Part shown: positions 43,905 to 53,985 of the stretch, piece by piece
How the letters are laid out: the number at the start of each line of letters is the position of its first letter
Position numbering within the stretch: the first letter of the stretch is position 1
Assembly (NCBI GenBank): GCA_017475235.1
Contig: JAFVGA010000024.1
Span: 16,697 to 80,696, forward strand
Direction: 5' to 3'
Source of the DNA: Eubacterium sp.
GTDB lineage: Bacteria; Bacillota; Clostridia; Lachnospirales; Lachnospiraceae
Length of the DNA stretch: 64,000 nucleotides
Notes under the pieces: model-generated
Database searches by the model: none
The model's input: the letters and a program-made list of their open reading frames with translations, nothing else
What the model was told of the DNA's origin: nothing
Translations under genes and position numbers: made by a program

Positions 43905-45362
43905 TTATGCATTTTTCAATTTTTCAATTCCGATTTTAATTCTGTTTAGTGTCTCGTCTTTTCCAATCACATTCATTATCTCGAATGCTCCAGCTGGTGT
44001 CATCTGTTTGCCTGACACTGCTGTACGAAGTGGCCATAATGCTTGACCATTCTTGCACTCTTTCTTTGCGATGTACTCGAACACTAAATCATGAAGTCCA
44101 TCCACCGAGTAATCGTCAGTTCCTTCTAGTATAGGAAGTAACTCTTCAAGAACCTCAAGTGAATTCTCACTGTTAGTCTTCATCTTTTTGTGAGTGTACA
44201 TCTCGATGTCATAGTCTGGCATGTCTTCGAAGAAGTCGATCATCTCTGGAATCTCTGGGAACAACTCGATACGAGTTTTCACCATATCCATAATCATATT
44301 AAGATCTAAGTCTTTCTTGATAACTTCCTTAACATATGGAAGTGCCATCTCGTAGAACTTCTCATTGTCCATCGCCTTGATGTACTCACCGTTCATCCAT
44401 TTAAGTTTGTTTATATCAAACACTGATGGGCTCTTGTTAATCTTCAAATAATCAAAGTTTTGAATGAGCTCATCTAGAGTAAAGATTTCTCTGTTGTCCT
44501 CTGGACTCCAACCAAGTAGCGCAATATAATTTACAATTGCCTCTGGTAAGAATCCTTGCTCTACCAACTCTTCGTATGAAGAATGTCCACTACGCTTCGA
44601 AAGTTTCTTGTGCTCCTCGTCCGTGATAAGTGGCAAGTGCACATACTTTGGAACGTCCCAGCCAAAAGCTTCGTACAATCTCTGGTACTTTGGCGAGGAC
44701 GAAATATATTCGTTTCCTCTCACAACGTGTGTGATTTCCTGTAGATGATCATCCACTACGTTTGCGAAGTTGTATGTTGGATATCCGTCAGACTTAATCA
44801 AAATCATATCGTCCAACTCTTTGTTCTCAACTGTGATTTCGCCGTACAAGTCATCGTTGAAGGTTGTAGTTCCCTCAGTTGGCATATTTATTCTAATAAC
44901 ATATGGCTTTCCAGCATCTAGATTTGCCTGAATCTCCTCTGGAGTTAGCGACAAACAATGCTTGTCATATACTGTAATCTCTTTTCCATCATCGCTTACT
45001 GTAGTTTTAAGTGACTCTAAACGTTCTTTGTCGCAGAAGCAATAATAAGCATGGCCTGATTCGATAAGCTTTTTAGCATACTCCAAATATAGGCCTGATG
45101 CCTGGCGCTCGCTCTGGATGTATGGACCATAGCCACCGTCTTTGTCAGGGCCTTCGTCGTGCACTAATCCAGTCTCTGCAAGTGTGCGATAAATAATATC
45201 AACAGCACCTTCCACGTAACGCTCGCGGTCAGTGTCTTCTATTCTAAGTACGAAATCTCCATCTGCATGCTTTGCAATCAAAAACTCGTACAAAGCTGTA
45301 CGCAAATTTCCTACGTGCATTTTTCCTGTTGGACTTGGTGCAAATCTAGTTCTTACTTTCAT
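43905..45362 (-). CDS. gltX: Glutamyl-tRNA synthetase
   Basis: 485 residues from ATG 45362 (AAGGA 7 bases upstream; the ATG at 45377 has none and sits in the preceding terminator). HIGH-like motif [22 protein letters not shown] and the KMSKS-like KKLSKRSG are intact, with [24 protein letters not shown] between. It charges tRNA-Glu, and possibly tRNA-Gln if GatCAB is used. Confidence 0.95.
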   Translation of the reverse strand: MKVRTRFAPSPTGKMHVGNLRTALYEFLIAKHADGDFVLRIEDTDRERYVEGAVDIIYRTLAETGLVHDEGPDKDGGYGPYIQSERQASGLYLEYAKKLIESGHAYYCFCDKERLESLKTTVSDDGKEITVYDKHCLSLTPEEIQANLDAGKPYVIRINMPTEGTTTFNDDLYGEITVENKELDDMILIKSDGYPTYNFANVVDDHLQEITHVVRGNEYISSSPKYQRLYEAFGWDVPKYVHLPLITDEEHKKLSKRSGHSSYEELVEQGFLPEAIVNYIALLGWSPEDNREIFTLDELIQNFDYLKINKSPSVFDINKLKWMNGEYIKAMDNEKFYEMALPYVKEVIKKDLDLNMIMDMVKTRIELFPEIPEMIDFFEDMPDYDIEMYTHKKMKTNSENSLEVLEELLPILEGTDDYSVDGLHDLVFEYIAKKECKNGQALWPLRTAVSGKQMTPAGAFEIMNVIGKDETLNRIKIGIEKLKNA

Positions 45363-45382
45363 AACGTTTCCTTTCATATATA

Positions 45383-45408
45383 AAGGCCACCATCCGGTAG
45401 CCTTTTTT
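45383..45408 (-). terminator. Terminator between the P-loop kinase gene and gltX
   Basis: AAGGCTACC pairs with GGTGGCCTT (one mismatch), loop GGAT, between A/T-rich flanks, directly after the kinase stop. The downstream T-run is short (TTTATAT), so termination may be partial. Confidence 0.65.
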
Positions 45409-45409
45409 G

Positions 45410-45985
45410 TTACTTCAAATTTTTCAAATAATCTTCTGCTTTATGAATTGAATCCCAAAGCTTATCCTCTGATGAGTTATCAAAAACAAAAAGGTTCTTA
45501 ATACCTTCTGGCAACGAGAAGTCTTGTCCTGCAATGTATTCATCCCAGTGTTCAAGCTTCCAAGTATCTCTGTCAGAGTTTCTCTTGATCATACGAGCCT
45601 TGCAAACGTCCACGTCACACTTAACCCATACGACAACAAGCTCTGCACCTTTCTTTCTTAGAAGCTCACGACGAAGGTTCTTCATATATCCCTTTGTTCT
45701 AACTTCTCTAGTAAATGGTGCATTTATAAACACTGTATCATTGTACTCCAAAGCGTCCATAGCAATTTCCATGATACAGTCATACTCATAGTTTCTAATT
45801 TCTCTCTCGAAGAAATCAGAACTTCTATTATATTCTTCATGTGCTACCTTGAAAATCTGCTTTGATAAAACAATCAAAGAATCCTTATCAAGATACACGC
45901 AATTCTCCATAGCTTTTGCTAGTTTCTTTGTTACAAATGTCTTTCCACAAGCTGGTGGAGATGTTACTAATACTAGTTTTTTCAT
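45410..45985 (-). CDS. P-loop kinase-like ATPase (AAA_33 type)
   Basis: 191 residues. Walker A variant SPPACGKTF (residues 9-17), a possible lid region with [20 protein letters not shown] and an acidic residue after YLDKDS that suits a nucleoside or small-molecule kinase. [16 protein letters not shown] is typical of this group. It may phosphorylate a small substrate or RNA end; zeta-toxin relatives have a similar fold, but no antitoxin partner is next to it. GAGG lies 8 bases before ATG 45985. The substrate cannot be identified. Confidence 0.75.
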   Translation of the reverse strand: MKKLVLVTSPPACGKTFVTKKLAKAMENCVYLDKDSLIVLSKQIFKVAHEEYNRSSDFFEREIRNYEYDCIMEIAMDALEYNDTVFINAPFTREVRTKGYMKNLRRELLRKKGAELVVVWVKCDVDVCKARMIKRNSDRDTWKLEHWDEYIAGQDFSLPEGIKNLFVFDNSSEDKLWDSIHKAEDYLKNLK

Positions 45986-46137
45986 GCCTAAAACCTCATT
46001 TAAAAAAAATTGCGATTTTCATCTATAATACCATTTTAAGCCGAGTATAGTCAATGATATTTGATAAAAAAATAACGATGTTTTGTTAGTAAAAAAAGGG
46101 ACTTTTATGCTATAATTTTACCCGATGAGGTAATGAT

Positions 46138-48039
46138 ATGGAAGAACTTGCAAATACTACTGAAAAGAAAGAGAAACGCCTAAAAATAACATGGAAAATG
46201 GTGAGAAAGGTAGCAAATTACTTTGTTCCTTTAATCACTCCATTTTTGTGTTTCATTATAACTGAATTCACTTGGAGAGTTGATTCAAAAGGAGTTCTCA
46301 ATTCAAATCCTTTTGTCACAATATCTACAAAGCTAATCATTCTCAATCTGCTTCTCTTCTATGCATTTTGGGGTATTTGCTTTTCAATAATCGGAAGATC
46401 TAGTGTTGCTTCCTATATAACTATTGCTTTTTCATTTATTATCGGACTAGCAAACTACTATATAATGATATTTAGAGGCAATCCTATCACAGCATCAGAC
46501 TTCAAAGCGCTTCGCACTGCATTTGCAGTGAGTGGCACTTACTCCTATATGCCTACTAGCAAAGTTATAATTATATTTGTTTGTGCATTGGCCGTAGCTG
46601 TCGTAAATATCTTTTTTAAATTCAAACTTAAAAAGATGCAGAAAATATACTCCAAGATTCTAATACGCGTTATTCCAGCTATCCTTTGCATCTGCGTGAT
46701 GTTTGGGGTTACAAGTTTCATTTCCAGACAAGATATCAGAAAGATTATCCCTGATTTTAATGCAACACTATTCACAGGAAATGTTATGGCAAAGGAAGAT
46801 GGTTTAATTCTATGCTTTGCTTCTACCATTCAATACACAAATGTAGATAAACCGGATGGTTATTCACCTGAAAAAGCAAAGAAAATCTTAGACGATAACA
46901 AAGATGATTCTGTTTGGAAGACTTCAAGTATTTCGAAGACGTCACCAGATAAAAACACTTTTAATACAAAAGCAAAAAAGGCAAATATTGTCGTAATAAT
47001 GAACGAGTGTTTCTCAGATATTGGTATTTTGGGAGACTTAAAGACAAATATAGACTATATGCCATTCACAAAGAAAATGATGAAGGGCTACAAAGATACT
47101 ATAAGCGGTTACTACTACTCATCAGTTATCGCTGGCTCTACCGCCAATACAGAGTTTGAATATTTAACGGGTGATACTATGGCATTCTTGCCACCTGGCA
47201 GTATTCCTTATCAGCAATTCATAGATCAAGACACTGAAAGTATGGCTTCTGATTTGAGGTCGCAGGGTTATGCCACTATTGGAACACATCCATATGTTGG
47301 TTACGGTTGGAACAGAAGAAAGACGTATCCTCGTTTGGGATTTGGCTATATGAGATTTGCTATAGATATGACAGGGTTAAAAAAGCTTAGGATTTATACT
47401 GACGATGAGAGTTACTATAAATACCTTAAGAATCATATCTTCTACAGACGACAGCCATTCTTTTCATTCAATGTCACAATGCAAAACCACGGTGGTTATG
47501 CTGGAACATTTGATAACTTCAATCCAAATGTTCATATGACAAATGCAAACAATCAACCTACAGACAACTACTTGTCACTAATCAAAAAGTCAGACGAGCA
47601 ATTTGAAAAGTTAATAGCATATTTCAAGACTCGTAAAGAACCTACTATCGTGGTAATGTTTGGCGATCACCAACCAAATGATTACGTGGTTGAGCCTATA
47701 TATACCAATAAAGGCAGACTTGTCACTGAACTGAAAGGTGCCGACCGTTTCGAGCGCTACAAAGTCCCAGTTATCATGTGGGCAAACTATGATATACCTG
47801 AGGACAACAAGCTAATCACTAGTGCAAACTATATGGGTGGAATGGTTACGAAGTTGGCTGGATGTAAGACTAGCGCTTACCAGAATTTCCTAGAAAAGCT
47901 AAGAGCTAAAGTTCCTGTCATTTGTTCACAAGGATATATGGGAACCGATGGAAAGTATCGCGATCTAGAAACAATAGACGACTACGCCAAAGAAATAGGC
48001 GATTACAGAATCTTAGATTATTACAATTTATTCAAATAA
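46138..48039 (+). CDS. LtaS-like sulfatase-domain phosphoglycerol transferase
   Basis: 633 residues. Five membrane segments (about 23-195), then an extracytoplasmic alkaline-phosphatase-like domain: metal and substrate motifs VVIMNECFSDIG, the nucleophile Thr in GSTANTEFEYLTG (about 336), QNHGGYAG and VMFGDHQPND. The family moves glycerol phosphate from phosphatidylglycerol onto a growing lipoteichoic acid or related polymer. The Cys in NECFSD replaces the usual Ser (NESFSD). GAGG lies 7 bases before ATG 46138, and TGCTATAAT upstream looks like an extended -10. It is a single-gene unit that could supply the acceptor for the GtrB-GtrA-YfhO glycosylation set. Confidence 0.9.
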   Translation: MEELANTTEKKEKRLKITWKMVRKVANYFVPLITPFLCFIITEFTWRVDSKGVLNSNPFVTISTKLIILNLLLFYAFWGICFSIIGRSSVASYITIAFSFIIGLANYYIMIFRGNPITASDFKALRTAFAVSGTYSYMPTSKVIIIFVCALAVAVVNIFFKFKLKKMQKIYSKILIRVIPAILCICVMFGVTSFISRQDIRKIIPDFNATLFTGNVMAKEDGLILCFASTIQYTNVDKPDGYSPEKAKKILDDNKDDSVWKTSSISKTSPDKNTFNTKAKKANIVVIMNECFSDIGILGDLKTNIDYMPFTKKMMKGYKDTISGYYYSSVIAGSTANTEFEYLTGDTMAFLPPGSIPYQQFIDQDTESMASDLRSQGYATIGTHPYVGYGWNRRKTYPRLGFGYMRFAIDMTGLKKLRIYTDDESYYKYLKNHIFYRRQPFFSFNVTMQNHGGYAGTFDNFNPNVHMTNANNQPTDNYLSLIKKSDEQFEKLIAYFKTRKEPTIVVMFGDHQPNDYVVEPIYTNKGRLVTELKGADRFERYKVPVIMWANYDIPEDNKLITSANYMGGMVTKLAGCKTSAYQNFLEKLRAKVPVICSQGYMGTDGKYRDLETIDDYAKEIGDYRILDYYNLFK

Positions 48040-48070
48040 AAAAGGTAGCCTGATGGCTACCTTTTATTTT
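48037..48070. terminator. Bidirectional terminator between LtaS-like and secreted-protein genes
   Basis: AAAAGGTAGCC and GGCTACCTTTT form an 11-bp stem with loop TGAT, between A-rich and T-rich flanks at a convergent gene junction. Confidence 0.9.
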
Positions 48071-48919
48071 TTATTTCTTAATCTTTACTTTACGTACATA
48101 TGTCCAATCACCGTAATACTTTTTATTGTCGTAAATGATATAGCATCTCATCTTCACGTAATATGTTTTCTTTTTCTTAAGTTTCTTTGTTTTATACTTC
48201 TTTGTCTTAGGACCAAGCGTTATCTTCTTCTGTCCTTTGAATGATGCCTTCTTGCTATATCTAAGTTGATATCCTGCAATCTTTTTAATCTTCTTCCACT
48301 TTATTTCTATCTTTTTACCCTTAACGTTTTTACACTTCTTTATAACAACGTCTTTTAGATAAGAAATAGCTGGTGTGTTTGGATTTTTCTTTGCCTTGAT
48401 TGTCTTTGTACATGAACCATTATATTTTTGTCCAATACCAAAAAACTTAACTGTAACGTTTCCATAAACATCAGTCTTTGGCGTACAGTAGAAATCCGTT
48501 CCATACACTAAATCTTCACTACCGCTGTTTGCTGACACCGTCAACTTACCATTTTTATCAAAACTAGCTTTAGTAGTAATAGTTGCTATCGATGCTTTCA
48601 GTATTGTGAAATTAGCTGAGTATGTTCCTGTATAGTCGCCCACACCTGTGTATGTAACAGTGGCTGTACCAGGCAACCAGTTATCTTTATATTCAACTAT
48701 GTAATCTTTAACTGAACTAAGTCTGTAGTTTTTATCTTTATCAATAAAAATGATATTATTCACTCTATCACGAGGTTCGTAATACATTGTTTTCACAAAG
48801 TTTTTATCATCCTTTTCAATAGCATCGCTTCCAATATCAATTGGGTCATCCGCAAAAGCAACCGTGCTAAAAGCGACTGTGAAAACCAATATTAAAGATA
48901 ACAGTTTTAAACTTTTCAT
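48071..48919 (-). CDS. Secreted Ig/fibronectin-like repeat protein
   Basis: 282 residues. Signal peptide with cleavage near FADD (about 24). A bacterial Ig-like (MBG-type) repeat follows (about 65-180: TATVTYTGVGDYTGTYSANFTILKA, then FFGIGQKYNGSCTKTIKAKK), then a fibronectin III-like domain (about 188-282: IAGYQLRYSKKASFKGQK) that is strongly basic. Lys-rich fibronectin domains of this kind also occur in the glucosaminidase at 20656 and probably bind anionic wall polymers. Its ATG touches the stop of the MMPL gene (ATGA), so it belongs to that operon. No enzyme domain is visible. Confidence 0.8.
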   Translation of the reverse strand: MKSLKLLSLILVFTVAFSTVAFADDPIDIGSDAIEKDDKNFVKTMYYEPRDRVNNIIFIDKDKNYRLSSVKDYIVEYKDNWLPGTATVTYTGVGDYTGTYSANFTILKASIATITTKASFDKNGKLTVSANSGSEDLVYGTDFYCTPKTDVYGNVTVKFFGIGQKYNGSCTKTIKAKKNPNTPAISYLKDVVIKKCKNVKGKKIEIKWKKIKKIAGYQLRYSKKASFKGQKKITLGPKTKKYKTKKLKKKKTYYVKMRCYIIYDNKKYYGDWTYVRKVKIKK

Positions 48920-50991
48920 TTCTTCTCTCCAATAAATTTATAACTTCCCTTTACGATTAGCTTATCAAAGATGATAAACAATGCTGGGAGTACGCATATT
49001 ACACAAAGCATACTTATAATAGCGCCTCGTGCCATCAACATACATAGCGAACCAATCATATCGATACTTGAGTAGATGCCTACGCCGAAGGTTGCGCCAA
49101 AGAATGTCAACGCACTTACTATAACTGATTTCATCGAGAACGCCAAGGCATCTCTTGCCGCTACCTTCTTGTCTTTGCCGAGGTTTCGCTCAACCTTATA
49201 CCTATTCGTCATAAGGATGGCATAATCCACCGTGGCTCCGAGCTGTATCGTTCCTATTACAATGGACGCTACAAACGGCAACGTGGTATTTGTAAAGTAC
49301 GCTGTACCCATATTTATAAATATGGCCGATTCAATCAGTGCTACCAAGAATACTGGAATAGACACCGATCTGAATACACATAATATAATCAAAAATACAA
49401 GGAAAATTGATACAAAGCTTACAACTTTGAAATCCTTATCCGTGATTTTAATCAAATCACGAGTACAAGGCGCTTCTCCCACTTGCATTCCTGCTTTGTC
49501 GTATTTCTTTATGACTTTGTCGGCCTGGTCTGCCAAGCGATTTGCTTCATCGGAGCCGGTCTTGTATTCAGATAAAAAGATTACCATCTGATGTTCGTCA
49601 CTCTTCAGCTCATTCGTCAACCTATCAGGTATAAACGCTTCTGGTATAGAGCTGTCCACCAAACTCTCCAAACCTAAGGCTCTCTTTACACCTTTAAGTT
49701 TATTCAAATCTTCAATCATATTTTTAACTTGTCTGTCATCTGCCTTCTTATCTAAAACAACAATATTCGCAGATCCAATCTTAAAGTCCTCGTTCAAAAT
49801 CTTTTGAGTCTTTACACTCTCCAAGTCTTCTGGCAAAGAGATTGATAGATCATAATAAACTTCGTTGTGATTATATCCATATATTCCTGGAATCAAGAGG
49901 ATGATGAAGATTATTACAAATACATAGAAATATTTTGTAATAAACTTTGGTAATCTCTTAAAGTCAGGCATTATCTGTCTGTGTTTTGTCTTTTCTATTG
50001 CTTTGTCGAAGACGAGTATTAGTGAAGGAAGAATCGTTACACAAGCAATTACACCTATTATAACTCCCTTCGCCATTACAACACCAAGATCGAGTCCCAA
50101 AGTGAAACTCATGAAACAAAGTGCTATAAAGCCGGCAACTGTAGTAACCGAACTTCCTACTATAGAAGAAAGAGTTTCCTTTATGGCTCTTCCCATCGCG
50201 CCATGCCTATCCTCAGGCGTCTTGGCAAGGTTTTCCTCATAACTATGCCATAAGAATATCGAGTAGTCCATCGTGACGGCAAGTTGCAGTACTGCTGCTA
50301 GTGCCTTTGTGACATACGATATCTGTCCAAAGAAAACATTGGAACCCAAGTTGTAAATGATTGCTGTTCCGATACTTGCTATGAAAACAAATGGGATTAC
50401 CCAAGAGTCCATCAAAAGCGATAGCAAAATAATCGAGATAACAATCGCAATTCCTACATATATAGGTGTCTCGTGTTCAGATAATTCTTTGGTGTCCTCT
50501 ACTATAGCGGTAATACCCGTTACCTTACACTGGTTCTTCGTAATCTTTCTTATTTGTGTAACTGCCTTCATCGTTCGCTCCGCAGAGCTTGTGTCATTAA
50601 ATATGACCATCATTACTGTAGAGCCGTCTTTGTTGAAAGCTTTGTATATTCTCTTTGGAAGCATGCTCTTTGGTATTCGCAAATCTGCCACGCTGTCATA
50701 CCATAATACTTTTTGAACAGCATCCACTTTTTCAATCTTTTTCTTTAACTCGGTCGTCTTATTATCATTTAGTCCATCAGTCATAATTAGTCCAAATGCG
50801 CCCGAGCCGAAGTCGTCCATCAAGATATCTTGACCTTTCATCGTGTCGATGTTTTTAGGCAAGTAAAACAAAAGATCATAGTTTACACCTGTCTTAAAAT
50901 ATCCGATAGCCGCTGGTATCAATAACACCACTGCGATAATTAGGATAATGACTCTGTATTTTACGACTCCGTGTCCAAACTTGTCCATCAT
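48916..50991 (-). CDS. MMPL/RND-superfamily transporter
   Basis: 691 residues from ATG 50991 (GGAG 7 bases upstream; the longer frame uses a TTG overlapping the preceding gene). Two repeats, each with one helix, an extracytoplasmic domain and a bundle of helices: first GVNYDLLFYLPKNIDTMKG then AVTMDYSIFLWHSYEE; second YYDLSISLPEDLES then LGATVDYAILMTNRY. The paired Asp-Tyr motifs are the proton-relay positions of MMPL proteins. It probably exports a lipid or hydrophobic compound. The heptad-repeat protein encoded directly upstream is the likely partner. Confidence 0.9.
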   Translation of the reverse strand: MMDKFGHGVVKYRVIILIIAVVLLIPAAIGYFKTGVNYDLLFYLPKNIDTMKGQDILMDDFGSGAFGLIMTDGLNDNKTTELKKKIEKVDAVQKVLWYDSVADLRIPKSMLPKRIYKAFNKDGSTVMMVIFNDTSSAERTMKAVTQIRKITKNQCKVTGITAIVEDTKELSEHETPIYVGIAIVISIILLSLLMDSWVIPFVFIASIGTAIIYNLGSNVFFGQISYVTKALAAVLQLAVTMDYSIFLWHSYEENLAKTPEDRHGAMGRAIKETLSSIVGSSVTTVAGFIALCFMSFTLGLDLGVVMAKGVIIGVIACVTILPSLILVFDKAIEKTKHRQIMPDFKRLPKFITKYFYVFVIIFIILLIPGIYGYNHNEVYYDLSISLPEDLESVKTQKILNEDFKIGSANIVVLDKKADDRQVKNMIEDLNKLKGVKRALGLESLVDSSIPEAFIPDRLTNELKSDEHQMVIFLSEYKTGSDEANRLADQADKVIKKYDKAGMQVGEAPCTRDLIKITDKDFKVVSFVSIFLVFLIILCVFRSVSIPVFLVALIESAIFINMGTAYFTNTTLPFVASIVIGTIQLGATVDYAILMTNRYKVERNLGKDKKVAARDALAFSMKSVIVSALTFFGATFGVGIYSSIDMIGSLCMLMARGAIISMLCVICVLPALFIIFDKLIVKGSYKFIGEKK

Positions 50992-50995
50992 AAGC

Positions 50996-53206
50996 CTACT
51001 CCTTCTCGCCAATCTCCGGTGTCTTGTAGATGAACTTCACTTGTCCATCCATCTTATTTGAAATACCACTAAATGCCTTATATGCATTACCTGCATCAAG
51101 TAAATCTTGAATTTTTTCTACTGCTTTTTCACCTTTGCCGCCAAACAAAGATGTAATCCTCTTAATTCCTTCGTTGTTAAGTTTCTGTGCACCGTCTCGA
51201 AGTTTCTTTGTACCGTCAGCCAATGTATCAATTCCGTTACAGAATGTTGCTGTTCCGTTTGCTAGTTTATTTGATCCAGCATAAACCTTTGCTATAGCCT
51301 GATCTAGTTTGCTTGCTCCTGAAACTAGCTGTGGACTAGCCGCTCCGATTTTAATAGTCATTACTTTAACTCCGTCGTAAAGTTTAATGAAACCATCGTT
51401 TAAAGCGGTTGCGCCATCTGACAATGAACTTGTACCTTTAGCCAATTCTCCAGTACCCGTTTTCAACTTATCTGTTCCATCTTTCAACTTGGATGCACCA
51501 TAATTCAAAGTATACAAAGCGGTATATACCTTATATAATCCTTCTTTTAAATCAGATGATCCATCTTCTAATGATTGCATACCATCTTTAAGATCTTTTA
51601 TTTCCTTCGCATGCGATGCTATTGTGTTTTCAAGAGAAGACTTCACACTCTCCAAAGTCTGAACGCTGTCATTTGCTTGAACTAATTTATAATAAGTACT
51701 TGCATTAAGTCCCTTAGCTGCCAATACAGTCTCCAGAGGAGTTCCTCCCTCAACCGCACTATTTATTCCATTAATCAATGCAGCAAGCTGAGCTTCTGTA
51801 GTAATTGCTCCACCTGATGCTTGTTTAACCTGCGTCATAATCTGTGATATTTGTTGATCAAGTGAATCCGGAGTAGCCTGAAGCATATTAATAAGTTTGT
51901 TTACTCCAGTGTTTGCTTCCTTTGTTCCATCCTTAAGTGCTTTTGAGCCATCATTAATTCCGCCATCTTTCTGAAAACCATATAATATCTGCTCGATTCC
52001 ACCAGATAAATCTTTAGTTCCAGAGTTAATGTCTCCAGCTCCCTTATCAAGGTCTTTTGCACCATTCTTTACCTTCTTTGCACCTTTTGCCAAAGAATCT
52101 GTTCCGTCTGCAAGCTTCTTTGCTCCAGATTTTGCAGTTTTCAAGCCTTTGTTAAGTTCTTTGTGGAACTTTTTATTTCCCTTGTAGTTTTTCTTTGTGC
52201 CTTTTTTAACTTTCTTAAGTCCATTTGCAAGGTCGCTTGTTCCATTCTTTATCTTTGGCGAAGCCCCTGCTAGTTTATCAGTTCCATCTGATAGCTGATT
52301 TGCTCCGTCCACTAATTGATCCGCTCCGTTTTGAAGCTGATTTATCTTTGATTTTATATTTGAAAGGTCGATTGAATCTTTAATATTGAAATTTCCAAGA
52401 TTTGACGTTGCTACGATAAGTCCCATACTCATTGTGCAGTTTGCTACGTCCGCGGAAATAGTAAAACTATCTGGCAAACCAATTTTGTTTAGATATTCTT
52501 GTGCATCTTTGAAAGTATTGTCCAAGTAATCATCAAGTCCTGGCACTGAGTAACCTAAAACTATTTTTGAATCACCATAGTCTGCTACTTTACCGTGATC
52601 TATCTTAACGTTGCCAAATGTCTCATCATCTAACATAAATCCGCCTAAAACTACAAATGGAACAAAGTCATGTCCCTTAGCTTTAGCGTTGTTTTTGAAT
52701 TTATACTGGATTTGTAGTTCTCCGCTCTGTCCTTCAAGTTCTTCGGCGGAGATGTCTTTTCCGTCTAAAGAATAAGAAATATCCACACTAATAGGGGGCT
52801 CTACCTTTGTAGTACCCTGATATGTAATATCCTTACCCTTGTTCTCCCAAACAAGTTTGCCGTCCTTCTTAGTGAATTTCTCGTCACCTTTAAGGTTTTT
52901 GATGTTATCTAAAATAGACACATCTTCAATAGGTTCGTTTCCTTTGACCGTTATGATATCGCTTACAGTAGTTTTTTTGGCCGAACCATCTCCGTTCAAT
53001 TCAGCGTATACCGTCTCTGTCTTTTTCATCTTACCGGTCTTAGAATCCTTCTTGCTAACCTGTCCAGCTAGGAAATTTCCCATCTGATTAGGCGAAATCT
53101 CAGGATCTTTTAGAACCGCCCTCGTGTTTGTGGTTGCTAGCGCATATGTACAGACCATTGCAGCTATTACAACCATGCATATCATTTGTTTAATTCTAGT
53201 CTTCAT
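50996..53206 (-). CDS. YhgE-like extracytoplasmic protein with X-X-X-Leu-X-X-Gly heptad repeats
   Basis: 736 residues from ATG 53206 (GGAAGG 8 bases upstream; the frame is open to a GTG at 53215). Signal peptide (about 1-29). A beta-rich N-terminal domain follows (about 30-275). Then come two long blocks of the LxxG heptad (LVDGANQLSDGTDKLAG..., about 290-440 and 565-700), separated by a variable helical segment. No C-terminal membrane helix is present, which distinguishes it from true YhgE/Pip proteins. Adjacent MMPL and LxxG-repeat genes are a recurring clostridial pair, so a periplasmic-like adaptor for the transporter is inferred. Confidence 0.8.
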   Translation of the reverse strand: MKTRIKQMICMVVIAAMVCTYALATTNTRAVLKDPEISPNQMGNFLAGQVSKKDSKTGKMKKTETVYAELNGDGSAKKTTVSDIITVKGNEPIEDVSILDNIKNLKGDEKFTKKDGKLVWENKGKDITYQGTTKVEPPISVDISYSLDGKDISAEELEGQSGELQIQYKFKNNAKAKGHDFVPFVVLGGFMLDDETFGNVKIDHGKVADYGDSKIVLGYSVPGLDDYLDNTFKDAQEYLNKIGLPDSFTISADVANCTMSMGLIVATSNLGNFNIKDSIDLSNIKSKINQLQNGADQLVDGANQLSDGTDKLAGASPKIKNGTSDLANGLKKVKKGTKKNYKGNKKFHKELNKGLKTAKSGAKKLADGTDSLAKGAKKVKNGAKDLDKGAGDINSGTKDLSGGIEQILYGFQKDGGINDGSKALKDGTKEANTGVNKLINMLQATPDSLDQQISQIMTQVKQASGGAITTEAQLAALINGINSAVEGGTPLETVLAAKGLNASTYYKLVQANDSVQTLESVKSSLENTIASHAKEIKDLKDGMQSLEDGSSDLKEGLYKVYTALYTLNYGASKLKDGTDKLKTGTGELAKGTSSLSDGATALNDGFIKLYDGVKVMTIKIGAASPQLVSGASKLDQAIAKVYAGSNKLANGTATFCNGIDTLADGTKKLRDGAQKLNNEGIKRITSLFGGKGEKAVEKIQDLLDAGNAYKAFSGISNKMDGQVKFIYKTPEIGEKE

Positions 53207-53320
53207 AGCAAACACCTTCCTTTTTTACGACCAATTCGTCTTATCTAAATATAGCACAAAACGGCAAAAAATGCACCCAAATATATGTTCGAGTGACATC
53301 ACATTTATTACAATTTTCGG

Positions 53321-53349
53321 TTGACAAATTACAAAAATAATGGTTTAAT
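53321..53349 (+). promoter_or_regulatory. Promoter of the SleB-like hydrolase gene
   Basis: A perfect TTGACA (53321-53326), spacer 17, TTTAAT (53344-53349), about 55 bases before the likely TTG start. Confidence 0.8.
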
Positions 53350-53402
53350 TAATAACCGTGAAAAGAAATTGTAACATTTATGTAATATTTGGAGGCGATT
53401 TT

Positions 53403-53888
53403 TTGAAAGCGAAAGTAATGAAAAAAATAGTTATTACAGCATTAATAATATCAATGCTTGGCGCATCATTGTTTGTGGCTCCAACCACTAAGACAGTTGA
53501 GGCCAAGAGCTACAAGGCTTCTACTCTAAGACTTATGTCAGCAATCATTTACAGTGAAGCTGGTAACCAGAGTTACGCAGGTAAAAAGGCTGTAGGAATC
53601 GTTATTATGAACAGAGTTAAATCTAGACAGTTCCCAAACAGCGTTAAAGGCGTAGTTTATCAGAGAGGTCAGTTCTCTCCTGTAAGAAATGGTTCACTTG
53701 CTAGATCATTCAGACTTTATGACAGAGGTAAGATGAGTAAGAGTGTTAAGAAGGCTGCCGCTTCTGCTCTAAGTGGAAGTAAGACAGTTAAGTATCATGG
53801 CAAGACTATTAATATGAAGAAGTTCAAATTCTTCTCAGGCTATGTAGCAGGATGCAAGTTGAAAATCGACGGACATCAATTTAAATAA
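53403..53888 (+). CDS. Secreted SleB-family cell wall hydrolase
   Basis: 161 residues from a TTG at 53403, 7 bases after GGAGG (53391-53395); the ATG at 53418 is too far from that site, and the GTG at 53358 has no site. Signal peptide ends near VEAKS. The hydrolase domain has LMSAIIYSEAGNQSYAGKKAVGIVIMNRV with the catalytic Glu in YSEAGN, and FPNSVKGVVYQRGQFSPV. SleB-type enzymes are lytic transglycosylases on spore cortex or vegetative wall. The C-terminus is basic. It is a single gene with its own promoter and ends at a shared-loop hairpin. Confidence 0.88.
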   Translation: MKAKVMKKIVITALIISMLGASLFVAPTTKTVEAKSYKASTLRLMSAIIYSEAGNQSYAGKKAVGIVIMNRVKSRQFPNSVKGVVYQRGQFSPVRNGSLARSFRLYDRGKMSKSVKKAAASALSGSKTVKYHGKTINMKKFKFFSGYVAGCKLKIDGHQFK

Positions 53889-53901
53889 TTAAATATATAA
53901 T

Positions 53902-53955
53902 AAAAAAAGAGCAAGGGATTCACTTAAAATCGTTCATTCCCTTGCTCTTTTTTTA
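53902..53955. terminator. Convergent long-stem hairpin with shared loop
   Basis: AAAAAAAGAGCAAGGGA pairs with TCCCTTGCTCTTTTTTT. The minus-strand loop GAACGATTTTAAGTGA matches the family at 3519, 5202 and 63147. It serves the convergent SleB-like and NlpC/P60 genes. Confidence 0.88.
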
Positions 53956-53985
53956 TTGTATTAATTATTTGATGTCCATCGATTT

